Assembly (NCBI RefSeq): GCF_009208555.1
Contig: NZ_WFLI01000007.1
Span: 1-64,000 of the forward strand
DNA from: Janthinobacterium violaceinigrum
Lineage (GTDB): Bacteria > Pseudomonadota > Gammaproteobacteria > Burkholderiales > Burkholderiaceae_D
Reading direction: 5' to 3'
DNA: 64,000 nt
Below, one piece after another: positions 55,539 to 64,000 of the stretch (position 1 is its first letter; each line of letters starts with the position of its first letter). A program made the translations under genes and the position numbers. The notes under the pieces were generated by a model. It saw only the letters and a program-made list of their open reading frames with translations. It did no database searches and was not told the origin of the DNA.

Positions 55539-56594
55539 CTAGCGATTAACTCTGGATTTTCTTAATCCAATCTGGAGACTTGTGCCTAGTTTTTTTCGAA
55601 TTATGCCTGTTACTTTATCAAATCCATTTTGTCCCAATAAATAACAGACGATAAAATAAAGATGAAACATAGGGTAGCGGGAAAAACCCATTTTCCCGAA
55701 ATTTCTATATAAATTATAGAATTTTTTAATAGGAAGATTCAGCTGGTCCCTGATATATGGATAGAAATAATTGGCATAATCACGCATGACTTCATCTTTC
55801 ATATCCAAATTTCGGCGATGGTCCAGCGCAGTGACAATTCGGATGATTCCTGAAATCATGTTCAAGCGAGCCTCTGGAGTATATACACCAGGAGTATATT
55901 TTCCTTTTTCACGGCTACTATTACCGAATTCCGGAGCTTCGCTGTTGCGGCTCAAAACCAAGACATCAGGCAAACATACGGCATTCATCTCCGCGAGCAC
56001 CTCTGAGGTAATGTGCATCTGATAGTAAAGAGTTCCATCAAATTCACTTGTCGCCGCCTTCTCTGCCGCATCCCTGTGCAGTATCAGGCCCGATAGCACA
56101 CCAACCCTGCGGAAACAAATGCTAATGGCCTCTTTACCAGCTTGAAGAACTCGTTCTTCATTAAAGTACCGTACTACCTGATTAATTTTGTCCGGTGTAT
56201 TATCAAACCATGCATAACTTTTGAGTACCAATCCTACATTTTTATGTCGAGAAATTCCGGCCGCGACTGTAGCCAGCGCCCCGGAACACATCAGATCGTC
56301 ATTGCCCATAAAAAAACAATATTCACCCTTGGCATTGGCAATAATGTTACGCACATTGGCATCATAACCAAGATTTTCAGAATTCTCGATATACGTCAAG
56401 GTTTTTGGATACCTCTCAGCATATCTATTGGCAATCTCCGAAATAAGGGGACGTTCTCGCGATTGATCTTCGCAAATAACAATCTCAAAATCCTTGAAAT
56501 TTTGTGCGTAAATAGAATCTAAAAGCGCAGGCAAATGGACAGCCCGATTATATGCCGGGATGCATATTGAAAATTTGCGGCGTGATTCAGACAT
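55539..56594 (-). CDS. Glycosyltransferase, GT2 (GT-A)
   Basis: 351 residues. The GT-A opening FSICIPAYNRAVHLPALLDSIYAQ and the metal-binding region GEYCFFMGNDDLMCSGAL, with the Asp pair, are present; the C-terminal half has amphipathic helices that may contact the membrane. The pattern resembles the abequosyltransferase-like GT2 proteins of O-antigen loci. The start lies within the overlap with the acyltransferase gene (8 bases), so the two are coupled. The sugar transferred is not known. Confidence 0.88.
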   Translation of the reverse strand: MSESRRKFSICIPAYNRAVHLPALLDSIYAQNFKDFEIVICEDQSRERPLISEIANRYAERYPKTLTYIENSENLGYDANVRNIIANAKGEYCFFMGNDDLMCSGALATVAAGISRHKNVGLVLKSYAWFDNTPDKINQVVRYFNEERVLQAGKEAISICFRRVGVLSGLILHRDAAEKAATSEFDGTLYYQMHITSEVLAEMNAVCLPDVLVLSRNSEAPEFGNSSREKGKYTPGVYTPEARLNMISGIIRIVTALDHRRNLDMKDEVMRDYANYFYPYIRDQLNLPIKKFYNLYRNFGKMGFSRYPMFHLYFIVCYLLGQNGFDKVTGIIRKKLGTSLQIGLRKSRVNR

Positions 56595-57249
56595 ATTTTT
56601 CCCATTTATGTGAAGCGTGGTTGAATTTTTTTATGACTCGGGCTGGTATTCCAGCGACTATCGTGCCATCAGCAACATTGCCACGGACCACTGAATTAGA
56701 CGCAATAATAGCGCCCACCCCTATCATTGCCGGACCGACAATATTTACATTGTCGCCAATCCAGACACTACTGGCTATACGAACAGATCCCGAGGAATAT
56801 AACTTTCGGTCCGCTGGCGCTTCCGCAGGATGACTATGTTCATTCGTCTCCCCGTTATAAATACCATGATTATGGTCTGAAATATAAACATTACTTCCCA
56901 GCAAAACATCATCGCCAATTTCAATGCTATGAATGGCCGTTATGTGAACCCTGTCAGAGATTTTCACGCGGTCGCCAATAGAAATATTGGGAGAGTAAGG
57001 TAGGCCATTATATTCACTGACTGCTTCCAACCATAAATTTTTGTGGACCGATATATTCCGCCCAAATCTAATATATTTCTTTCCAAAGATCTGACAACCA
57101 GAACCCAAATTAAGGCCGGGGGCCTTTAATATTTTAGCATAGAAGATGGATTTTAATTTTTGAATGATACGTAGCAATATAAATAGCGAAGCCAATATTG
57201 GCCCATCACTCTTACATTTCTTGGAAAATATTTTTATTAATTTCAGCAT
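56587..57249 (-). CDS. Hexapeptide-repeat acyltransferase
   Basis: 220 residues. After a basic, amphipathic N-terminus, the left-handed beta-helix repeats are clear (PNISIGDRVKISDRVHITAIHSIEIGDDVLLGSNVYI), with the catalytic histidine region SDHNHGIYNG, and a second run (VRIASSVWIGDNVNIVGPAMIGVGAIIASNSVV) ending in the family motif GTIVAGIPARVIKK. It would O-acetylate a sugar of the repeat unit or precursor. It overlaps the GT2 gene downstream by 8 bases. Confidence 0.9.
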   Translation of the reverse strand: MLKLIKIFSKKCKSDGPILASLFILLRIIQKLKSIFYAKILKAPGLNLGSGCQIFGKKYIRFGRNISVHKNLWLEAVSEYNGLPYSPNISIGDRVKISDRVHITAIHSIEIGDDVLLGSNVYISDHNHGIYNGETNEHSHPAEAPADRKLYSSGSVRIASSVWIGDNVNIVGPAMIGVGAIIASNSVVRGNVADGTIVAGIPARVIKKFNHASHKWEKYV

Positions 57250-57286
57250 TTATATTTTAAAAATTCATATGTGAAGTCATCTCAAC

Positions 57287-58297
57287 TTAAAGCATGGCGT
57301 ACCTGATTTTCTTATTCACTCTGTTAAATACTCGTACAAAGAAAAAAGAAATTTTTCGCTTGAAAACAGAGCCGGAAAGTATTGGCTTTAAGAAAATCTT
57401 AAAATATATCTTATTTTCAAAACATGAATAAATTGCTTTTTTTACATCTTCATGTTCAAATTTGCTTTTGGCTGATGACTCACCATTTTGCCGAATTATC
57501 TCACCTGGAAGTAATCTGGTAATGACTGCATTCGACATGATGTTTGCTGCAGCTGGCAAGCTTTTGTCAAAATATTTTTTTGTTATATTTATCAAATTAA
57601 TACCAAAAACTTCGATTAGCTTATACCCACCGGTATTTCCAGTCAGGGCACCCAACATGGGCGAGCGAACAAAGAAATGTTGATCAACCGATTTCAACGC
57701 ACTATACATCCACGCCATTTGCGGCAAAAATGTATTCGTATCGGATCTAGAGTTAAATTCAGGAAAACTATTGATAACAGCAGATTTATTAACAATGTTT
57801 GCAGAAATGAAAGTCAAGAAAACATTAACCTCACGAAACATTTTCTCGGAGCTTAATGTAATAACATCCGGAGTACCTGGAACTGAAATTAATTCCACCT
57901 TACCTTCTTCGCCATCTTGAAATCCCCGATTTTCCATATAAAGAATTCCAAAGTTTTCAACCCGGCATAAATTTAAAACGTAGTCAAGTGTCCCTCGATA
58001 TAATATTTCATCATCACCCAGTACCCACAAATATTTACCGTTTGCAGCATCAAAACATGACGCTATATTAGCATCCATGCCGATATTTTTTTCTCGCTTA
58101 AGATACTTTATTGGATACGACTTTGAAAAATTAGATACTACATCTTCGGTATTGTCAGCGGATGCATTATCTAAAATAACAACCTCAACATCAGTATGAA
58201 AATTACAAGATTTACCAAATAATGATGACAATAAATAATTTAATTTCGATGCCCTATTATAGGTTGGGATCACAATAGATAAAGAAATTTCAGTCAT
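57287..58297 (-). CDS. Glycosyltransferase, GT2 (abequosyltransferase-like)
   Basis: 336 residues. The GT-A features ISLSIVIPTYNRASKLNYLLSSL, VVILDNASADNTEDVV and the DxD-like site GKYLWVLGDDEILYRGTL match the family that includes RfbV/WbaV abequosyltransferases. Because rfbG, rfbH and a reductase for a CDP-3,6-dideoxyhexose lie in the same locus, this gene is a candidate for adding that sugar; this is inference. Its ATG overlaps the stop of the next upstream gene (ATGA, 4 bases). Confidence 0.85.
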   Translation of the reverse strand: MTEISLSIVIPTYNRASKLNYLLSSLFGKSCNFHTDVEVVILDNASADNTEDVVSNFSKSYPIKYLKREKNIGMDANIASCFDAANGKYLWVLGDDEILYRGTLDYVLNLCRVENFGILYMENRGFQDGEEGKVELISVPGTPDVITLSSEKMFREVNVFLTFISANIVNKSAVINSFPEFNSRSDTNTFLPQMAWMYSALKSVDQHFFVRSPMLGALTGNTGGYKLIEVFGINLINITKKYFDKSLPAAANIMSNAVITRLLPGEIIRQNGESSAKSKFEHEDVKKAIYSCFENKIYFKIFLKPILSGSVFKRKISFFFVRVFNRVNKKIRYAML

Positions 58298-59328
58298 TTT
58301 TCACTGCCACTTAATTTTTTGCAAATCTTCAAAAGTACAAAATTCATCATGTGGAAAACAAATGACACCCTTGATAAGTATTTTTCTTTTCCTGAACTCC
58401 AAGTGATTTTAAAGAAACTAAAACAATAAGTTAGTCCTTGATTTATCATTTCTTGAGTCGAAACATTTCTTGGCGGCATCCCATAATGAATACAAAGATC
58501 ATCATTTTTCATTACTGCTTTATAACCTGTAGTTGCGCCACTCAGTCCACGCATAAAAACATCAACGGAAAGCCTGGTTTTTTCTTTTGATAACAGATCA
58601 AGTGTATTGATGTGATGACAAAAATTGATTGCCATTCTTAATCTTGATGCAGGTGAAAAGAAAGCTTCCTTCTGAATGCCCTTTGTCTCAAATGACTTTA
58701 CTTTCGCCGCCATGGCACCAGTTTCCAATTGGATAAAGTTTGGATAGTAAATTGCACCTTGGCCCAATAAACACAATTTCCCAAAAACAAAATCAAGCGG
58801 GAAAAGGTCCACATATTGGCTATCCGAGTAGTTTTCGACCAATTTTATTTTTTTCAATAATTTATTATTGAAAAAGAAACCTGTTGGGTGCCTCGCTTGA
58901 TGAGCAATCTCTCTAACTGCGGAAAAGCCTGCTGGAAATAAATCAAAGATCTTTAGAGATTTTGAGTTAAATTGGCAAAACCCGCCGGCCAAATCAGATT
59001 GTGCCAACAGAAATTTTTTAAACTGTGATATTTTTTCCGAAGAAAAGGTATCTTTATCTGTAGAGAAAATTAGATAATTTCCTTTACCCTTATCAATGAC
59101 ATGTAGGACATTATATAAAAAACCCCTGTTTGCACCGTTCGCATAAATTGATAACCGATTATCAACAATGCCCCCCAATAACTCCAGTGTATTATCAGTA
59201 GAACCATTGTCAAGAACCACAACTTCAATATCAGGATCGGGGCAACGCAATATGTTTAATATGTTTTTGAAAACAATTTCGCCACGATTATATGTAGGAA
59301 TACAGAAGCTTAATGTTATTTCACTCAT
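58294..59328 (-). CDS. Glycosyltransferase, GT2
   Basis: 344 residues. The start at 59328 gives MSEITLSFCIPTYNRGEIV, directly at the GT-A fold; an open frame before it adds 17 residues that overlap the ABC gene. IEVVVLDNGSTDNTLELL and NYLIFSTDKDTFSSEK mark the donor site. It overlaps the following GT2 gene by 4 bases. The donor is unknown. The gene is AT-rich and the codon use is unlike that of the flanking housekeeping genes. Confidence 0.85.
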   Translation of the reverse strand: MSEITLSFCIPTYNRGEIVFKNILNILRCPDPDIEVVVLDNGSTDNTLELLGGIVDNRLSIYANGANRGFLYNVLHVIDKGKGNYLIFSTDKDTFSSEKISQFKKFLLAQSDLAGGFCQFNSKSLKIFDLFPAGFSAVREIAHQARHPTGFFFNNKLLKKIKLVENYSDSQYVDLFPLDFVFGKLCLLGQGAIYYPNFIQLETGAMAAKVKSFETKGIQKEAFFSPASRLRMAINFCHHINTLDLLSKEKTRLSVDVFMRGLSGATTGYKAVMKNDDLCIHYGMPPRNVSTQEMINQGLTYCFSFFKITWSSGKEKYLSRVSFVFHMMNFVLLKICKKLSGSEK

Positions 59329-59332
59329 AGTG

Positions 59333-61105
59333 CTATGACAATGCCGTAAAATGCATTTTTTCTTTTCGATGTACTGCACCTTTCTGCACTTCTACGATCT
59401 CGGTACAGTTTTCTAATGTGTTAAGTCTATGTGCCACAATTAATATCGTTATATCATCATTCAGTTCTTCAATAGAAAGCATGATTGCCTTCTCGGTGTC
59501 CGTATCCAACGCACTGGTAGCTTCATCAAGTACGATAACATCTGCTTGCTTGTACAAAGCACGGGCTATACCGATACGCTGACGCTGCCCACCGGATAAC
59601 TGGACGCCCCGTTCCCCCACGACCGTCGCATACTTATCCGGCCATGCCTCAATAGTTTCAGTAAGCTGAGCCTGTCTAGCCGCATCCCTGACCCGATCTG
59701 CGGAAATCTCATCTTTAGGGATGCCAAATGCAATATTCTCTTCTATGCTGTTATCCGTTAAAAATACGGACTGTGGAACATGCGCAATTCTCGATTGCCA
59801 TGCTCTCTTGTTTGCAAGGGAAACAGGCATGCCGTCAATTTCCAGCGTCCCGTAGACAGGATCTAAAAGTCCCATAATGACATCGATTATGGTACTTTTG
59901 CCACTGCCGGTTCCACCAATAAAACCTACGCGACTACCTTTTCTAATTTCCAGATCAACCTGATGCAGTATCCATGATGTGTCTGATGTATATCGGAAAC
60001 AAACATTTTTTAATGATATTTTTTCATTGAAATGAAGCAAGGGCATTATTTTCTGTTCAGCGTGAGATGGCAGATCCTGATCTAAGAGCTCCAAGGTATC
60101 CTGCAACGACGCTTGCGCCCCCTGAATCAGCGACCAGGAGTTATAAGCTTGCTGTAGCGATGGCAATATCCGCTGTAAGCCTAGCGCCAACGCCGCCAGA
60201 ATTGGAATTGCATTGGCAATGCCGTCTTCCCGTTGCGAAAGCACGTATGCCAACCCGGCAATCAATATTGTCCCTAGGCTTTCCATGGCAAATCGCGGAC
60301 TCTGGCTGATAAACTGATTACTGCCTTGGGCATTGCGCAAAATTTTGTCTGTTTTACGGTAAATTTCGCAAAAACTCTCTTGACTGCCGTCTATCAGAAT
60401 ATCTCGAACTCCGCCTAAACCCTCTTGCAGCGACCGCATCACATTATTTGACTCAGAAGCTATTCTTTTACTGCTCTCTTTAAGATGCTTTCTTGTTATT
60501 TTTATAATAACAGCGTATATCAAACCAAAACAGGCAATTATTGCGAGCGCTATACCCGGAATAATGTAGCATAAAACAAATATAATGGCAGATATCATTG
60601 CCAAGGAGCTAATTAGAGTCAAACTTGGCATTAATATATAAAATATTACTTCACTGATTTTTATCCATATTACATTTATTACTTCGCTACTGTTTCTGGA
60701 TATCTGAGTCGCATACGATTGGTACAATGTCCGTCGATAAGCATTGTTGCTTAAATCCGAACCTATTTCAAAAGAAATTTTTGTTGACAGGCGAAGCAGT
60801 AACATCCGCAATATTCCTGCGAAAAGTGCGGCAATACTGAAAATAATGGTCAGCGGAAGCAACAATTGCTCTGCCGACGTCAAATTAAAAAATCTAATGA
60901 AATGAGATGCAGTGGGATTATTAAAAATACGTTCTGGATTCGTCAACGCACCAATAAAAGGCAACACCGATCCTATGCTTAATATTTCAGCAAACGACGC
61001 GAAAATTGTTAACGCAAGAAGCAACCACAGTTGACGCCGGCGTTGATGGCCTACATGATGCCATAAGCGGCTTATCAGATCTGGGAAATTTTTTTCTAAT
61101 TTCAT
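59333..61105 (-). CDS. ABC exporter, fused permease-ATPase (PglK/MsbA type)
   Basis: 590 residues. Six membrane helices in the N-terminal 330 residues are followed by a complete ATPase domain: Walker A GGTGSGKST, Q-loop VPQSVFL, signature LSGGQRQRIGIARAL, Walker B VIVLDEATSALD and the switch His (VAHRLNT). In polysaccharide loci, enzymes of this type (PglK of Campylobacter, MsbA-like proteins) flip lipid-linked oligosaccharides. No Wzx is seen in the window, so this is the best candidate for the flippase. The gap to the next gene upstream is 2 bases. Confidence 0.9.
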   Translation of the reverse strand: MKLEKNFPDLISRLWHHVGHQRRRQLWLLLALTIFASFAEILSIGSVLPFIGALTNPERIFNNPTASHFIRFFNLTSAEQLLLPLTIIFSIAALFAGILRMLLLRLSTKISFEIGSDLSNNAYRRTLYQSYATQISRNSSEVINVIWIKISEVIFYILMPSLTLISSLAMISAIIFVLCYIIPGIALAIIACFGLIYAVIIKITRKHLKESSKRIASESNNVMRSLQEGLGGVRDILIDGSQESFCEIYRKTDKILRNAQGSNQFISQSPRFAMESLGTILIAGLAYVLSQREDGIANAIPILAALALGLQRILPSLQQAYNSWSLIQGAQASLQDTLELLDQDLPSHAEQKIMPLLHFNEKISLKNVCFRYTSDTSWILHQVDLEIRKGSRVGFIGGTGSGKSTIIDVIMGLLDPVYGTLEIDGMPVSLANKRAWQSRIAHVPQSVFLTDNSIEENIAFGIPKDEISADRVRDAARQAQLTETIEAWPDKYATVVGERGVQLSGGQRQRIGIARALYKQADVIVLDEATSALDTDTEKAIMLSIEELNDDITILIVAHRLNTLENCTEIVEVQKGAVHRKEKMHFTALS

Positions 61106-61107
61106 TT

Positions 61108-62007
61108 TTATTTTACATCTATCAACTTATAGGCTTTTAATATATTCCTTACCCCATCTTGCAACATAAAAGTGGGGCTCCAGTTTAATTTTTTTATTTC
61201 GCCTATATCAGCTGTTGAATTCATTATTTCATCACTTCTATACTCAATCGCACCAAAACATAGCTCGGTTGAACTTCCGGACAGATGCTTGATCGTTTCT
61301 ATAAAATCACGAATTGAATGACTTTCGCCGCTACCAACTTCAAAATTCTTAAAAAGAAAATTTTCTTTCCTTCCATATTCAATTAACTTAATATATGCGT
61401 CAGCTACATCATCAACATAAATAAAATCACGCTTTTGATGACCGTGCGTAAGTGCAATTTTCGCTACCTTTTTCACGGCGATTTCTTGTATAGCATATTC
61501 AACAAACTTTGAACGATCATCCTGTGGGCCATAAACATGCTCAAGAACGACGTTAATAATTTTCAGTTCTTTAGATAAATTCGTCAGCCAGGTAAGTAGA
61601 TTTTTCTTGGAAAGCGAATAGCTTGGCAGGCCAGAATAGGATTTATTTTCCTTGTTAAAAAATGAATCCGTATTAATGAAACACTTTACTCCGTAACTTA
61701 TCCCCAGCTCCGCCAATCGAATTGGCAACATTAAATTTGCTTCAAGAGTTTTAATTACGGGTGTTGTTCCGCGCCCATATTCAGTTGCTGTGTGGATAAT
61801 TGTCTCAATCGGATATTTTTCGAACAATTTCCTTGGATCTGAAAGATCGATGTCAAATGTGTGGAGTTTTTCATCTGATAGAAATTCACCAATCTTATCC
61901 GTATTGGAAAAAGATCGTTTCACAACAACAACTTCATTGCCGTTTTTTAGTAGTGCGGAGAGGATCCGACTCCCTAAGAAGCCAGTAGCACCAGTTAATA
62001 AAATCAT
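61108..62007 (-). CDS. NDP-sugar reductase/epimerase, SDR (CDP-abequose/paratose synthase-like)
   Basis: 299 residues. The NAD(P) motif GATGFLGSRILSALL and the active-site Tyr/Lys in YSLSKK, with a Ser upstream (NTDSFFN), make it an extended SDR. Size and sequence type fit the 4-ketoreductases RfbJ (abequose) and RfbS (paratose), which convert CDP-4-keto-3,6-dideoxyglucose to the final sugar nucleotide. The presence of rfbG and rfbH upstream on the same strand supports this. Which isomer is produced cannot be read. It begins the AT-rich block. Confidence 0.8.
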   Translation of the reverse strand: MILLTGATGFLGSRILSALLKNGNEVVVVKRSFSNTDKIGEFLSDEKLHTFDIDLSDPRKLFEKYPIETIIHTATEYGRGTTPVIKTLEANLMLPIRLAELGISYGVKCFINTDSFFNKENKSYSGLPSYSLSKKNLLTWLTNLSKELKIINVVLEHVYGPQDDRSKFVEYAIQEIAVKKVAKIALTHGHQKRDFIYVDDVADAYIKLIEYGRKENFLFKNFEVGSGESHSIRDFIETIKHLSGSSTELCFGAIEYRSDEIMNSTADIGEIKKLNWSPTFMLQDGVRNILKAYKLIDVK

Positions 62008-62344
62008 TACATTTCCAATTGTAAATTATTCAACATGAATAATATCTATCTGACTTTTTACTTCCACAAATCAAAATACAAACCAACATATCGTTACGAA
62101 AAAGACATATCCATAATTAAGCAAGAAAATCAAAACCACAATGCCTTAAATTCAATGAATTTTAAGTAATTTCAAGATAAAACACATCCGCGCGATACAT
62201 TTAACTCTCACAACAGTTTTACGGCGAATGAGATATTATGAAAACCAATAAATATTCAGCAACGCCGTAAAACTTCAATAACACGCTTATTGGAAAAAAA
62301 TCGAGCGTAACTGGGTATATTTCATATGGCCGCTGATAGCAATA
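62008..62344. other. AT-rich intergenic region rfbH-SDR (337 bases)
   Basis: It has a 12-bp perfect inverted repeat (62215-62226 and 62263-62274) and otherwise only AT-rich sequence, possibly with the promoter of the block. No gene or RNA was recognised. The composition change begins here. Confidence 0.6.
62215..62274. repeat. Perfect 12-bp inverted repeat after rfbH
   Basis: AGTTTTACGGCG and CGCCGTAAAACT, separated by 36 bases. It could be a hairpin that ends rfbH transcripts or the trace of a mobile element. No T tract follows on the minus strand. Confidence 0.5.
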
Positions 62345-63670
62345 TTAAAAATTTACACCGAAAAATTCTTCGATTTTACTGATCGAGAAGTCCATCATTT
62401 CCTTAGTCAAGCCAGGGAAGACACCAATCCACAACGTATCGTGCATGATACGGTCAGTATTTGTCAGTTCGCCCGAAACGCGATAATTACGCCCAATCAT
62501 ATAGGGCTGGCGTGTCAGATTACCGGCGAACAGCAACCGTGTCCCAATCTTGTGTTGGTCAAGGAACGTTAACAGATTAACCCGGTCCACATTGGCCTCT
62601 GGGCGCAATGTGATCGGAAAGCCAAACCAGGACGGATCCGAATTGGGCGTTGCTTCCGGCAAAATCAGAAATTCCTCACAGTTTTTCAGGCCATCTTTCA
62701 TGTAAGCAAAGTTGTCCTTGCGCGCTTGCACAAAGCCCGCAGCACGATCCATTTGTGCCAGGCCGCATGCAGCCTGCATGTCGGTGATCTTCAGGTTGTA
62801 ACCCAGGTGGCTGTAAGTGTACTTGTGGTCATAGCCATCTGGCAGCGTACCAAGCTTGCAGCAGAAACGTTGCCCGCAGGTATTATCCTTGCCCGGCGCG
62901 CAGTAGCAGTCACGGCCCCAGTCGCGGAATGATTCTGCGATGGCCTTCAGTTCCGGATTGTTGGTAAATACCGCTCCACCTTCGCCCATCGTGATGTGAT
63001 GTGCAGGATAAAAGCTCATGGTGCCGATATCGCCAAAGGTTCCGCACATCTGGCCGTTATATGTGGCGCCCAGGGCATCACAGCAATCTTCCACCAGCCA
63101 CAGATTGTATTTCTTACACAGCGCGACGATGACTTCCAGATTAAATGGATTACCCAAGGTATGCGCCAGCATGATGGCCTTGGTCTTGTCCGTGATGGCC
63201 GCTTCGATTTTCGAGGCATCGATATTGTAGGTGCCCAACTCGACATCGACGAACACGGGTACAGCACCGAACTGCAGGATAGGATTGACGGTAGTCGGGA
63301 ATCCCGCTGCGACACCGATGACTTCGTCACCTGGCTGGATAGCGCGCGCGCCCAGCTTCGGCGAAGTCAGGGCCGAGAAGGCCACCAGATTGGCCGACGA
63401 GCCGGAATTGACCGTGATCAGGAACTCAACCCCGATAAATTTGGCCAGACGCTGTTCGAATTCATCATTGAAACGCCCGGTGGTCAACCAGGCATCCAGT
63501 GAAGCCTCAACCATCAGGCCCATTTCAGGCGCGCCAACCACTTTGCCGGCGGGTGGAATCACAGTCACACCGGGTTCAAATGGTTTCGGTACGCTAGCCA
63601 GCTTGCCGTATTGCGCTACCAGTGCCGCGATTTGCTCACGGATTTGTTGTTGGGTCAGTTGTTCGCTCAT
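62345..63670 (-). CDS. rfbH: CDP-4-dehydro-6-deoxyglucose 3-dehydrase (E1)
   Basis: 441 residues, an aminotransferase-fold enzyme. In place of the PLP-binding lysine the active-site segment reads [14 protein letters not shown], with His224 at the lysine position, the mark of the PMP-dependent dehydrase DdhC/RfbH. The cysteines for the [2Fe-2S] cluster are in the region [18 protein letters not shown] (Cys255, 257, 265 and 270/271). It removes the C3 hydroxyl to give the 3,6-dideoxy sugar. It starts 18 bases after rfbG; its normal GC content contrasts with the block downstream. Confidence 0.95.
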   Translation of the reverse strand: MSEQLTQQQIREQIAALVAQYGKLASVPKPFEPGVTVIPPAGKVVGAPEMGLMVEASLDAWLTTGRFNDEFEQRLAKFIGVEFLITVNSGSSANLVAFSALTSPKLGARAIQPGDEVIGVAAGFPTTVNPILQFGAVPVFVDVELGTYNIDASKIEAAITDKTKAIMLAHTLGNPFNLEVIVALCKKYNLWLVEDCCDALGATYNGQMCGTFGDIGTMSFYPAHHITMGEGGAVFTNNPELKAIAESFRDWGRDCYCAPGKDNTCGQRFCCKLGTLPDGYDHKYTYSHLGYNLKITDMQAACGLAQMDRAAGFVQARKDNFAYMKDGLKNCEEFLILPEATPNSDPSWFGFPITLRPEANVDRVNLLTFLDQHKIGTRLLFAGNLTRQPYMIGRNYRVSGELTNTDRIMHDTLWIGVFPGLTKEMMDFSISKIEEFFGVNF

Positions 63671-63688
63671 GATACAGCCTTCAATTTG

Positions 63689-64000
63689 TTAGGTATTTTG
63701 ATAAGTGGTGATTTGGGCCAACGTCATTTCACGCATGTCGGCTCCCTGGTCGCAGGCTTTATGCCACTCGACAATTTTGGTGATAGTCTCGCCGATATCC
63801 CAGCGCGGATACCAACCAAGCTGACCGCGCGCCTTGGAGCAATCAAGCTTCAGGTACGTCGCTTCGTGTGGATGGTCTTGACCGTCGAGCAACCAAGAGG
63901 CGCCAGCGCCCCACTCTTGCGTCATGCGTTCGATGATCCATTCAACGGGTTTGGCATCGGTATCGTGCGGGCCAAAATTCCAGCCTTCGGCGTGCAATGG
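63689..64000 (-). CDS. rfbG: CDP-glucose 4,6-dehydratase, C-terminal part (partial)
   Basis: Only the last 103 codons are in the window; the frame stays open to the edge, so the Met near 63997 is internal. The visible sequence (WNFGPHDTDAKPVEWIIE, then HEATYLKLDCSKARGQLGWYPRWDI and ETITKIVEWHKA) is the C-terminal lobe of the RfbG/DdhB family of extended SDRs, which makes CDP-4-keto-6-deoxyglucose, the substrate of RfbH. It lies directly before rfbH on the same strand, as in dideoxyhexose loci of other bacteria. Confidence 0.9.
   Translation of the reverse strand, partial: PLHAEGWNFGPHDTDAKPVEWIIERMTQEWGAGASWLLDGQDHPHEATYLKLDCSKARGQLGWYPRWDIGETITKIVEWHKACDQGADMREMTLAQITTYQNT

Overview
This window looks like a chromosomal segment of a betaproteobacterium, most likely of the Oxalobacteraceae (Janthinobacterium/Massilia type). 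I infer this from the GC-rich codon use, the nadK-recN / hemH-grpE-dnaK-dnaJ neighbourhood, the pcm-rhodanese-tolC order and the family-level look of the proteins; no database search was possible. About 58 protein genes and one tRNA gene are supported.

Layout. 1-6.2 kb (minus strand): a bifunctional penicillin-binding protein, a TRIC/UPF0126 membrane protein, a beta-propeller lipoprotein, an ECF sigma factor and an overlapping membrane protein that is probably its anti-sigma factor (cut by the window edge). 6.3-10.9 kb: an ArgP-type LysR regulator, then a TauD-like dioxygenase with a NitT/TauT-type ABC importer. 11.1-20.6 kb: a Sel1-type periplasmic protein, a beta-carbonic anhydrase, dnaJ, dnaK, grpE, hemH, recN and nadK. 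Two sigma-32 promoters precede grpE and dnaK. A near-consensus LexA box sits on the -10 element of a promoter ahead of nadK-recN. 20.8-30.4 kb: assorted metabolic and stress genes (PQQ-type sugar dehydrogenase, OsmC, GloA, LysR, a YdcZ-type transporter, TolC, rhodanese, Pcm, TetR, a GIN-domain lipoprotein). 30.5-43.5 kb: DeoR regulator and MFS transporter, uppP, recQ plus a coupled unknown gene, an M16 protease, LysR, gdhA, a long hairpin repeat, galE, trmB and tRNA-Gly(CCC).

43.7-64 kb is a surface-polysaccharide locus. It opens with a small secreted protein resembling GfcA/YjbE and a diacylglycerol kinase. A plus-strand block follows: manC, a WbaP-type initiating transferase, and rmlB-A-C-D for dTDP-L-rhamnose. 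From about 51.5 to 62.3 kb an oppositely oriented, visibly AT-rich block holds five glycosyltransferases, a Wzy-like polymerase, a hexapeptide acyltransferase, an ABC exporter that may act as the flippase, and a sugar-nucleotide reductase. Upstream of these on the same strand lie rfbH (ddhC) and the end of rfbG (ddhB), which return to normal composition. The locus therefore appears to make a heteropolysaccharide built from GDP-mannose-, dTDP-rhamnose- and probably CDP-3,6-dideoxyhexose-derived sugars.

The most notable observations are the LexA-controlled nadK-recN promoter, the dideoxyhexose module in an AT-rich island with an ABC-type flippase candidate and no visible Wzx, the GfcA-like peptide at the locus edge, the helically phased repeats before the DeoR gene and the promoter-embedded palindrome before the TetR gene. 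No CRISPR array, complete IS element, prophage or rRNA gene was seen.
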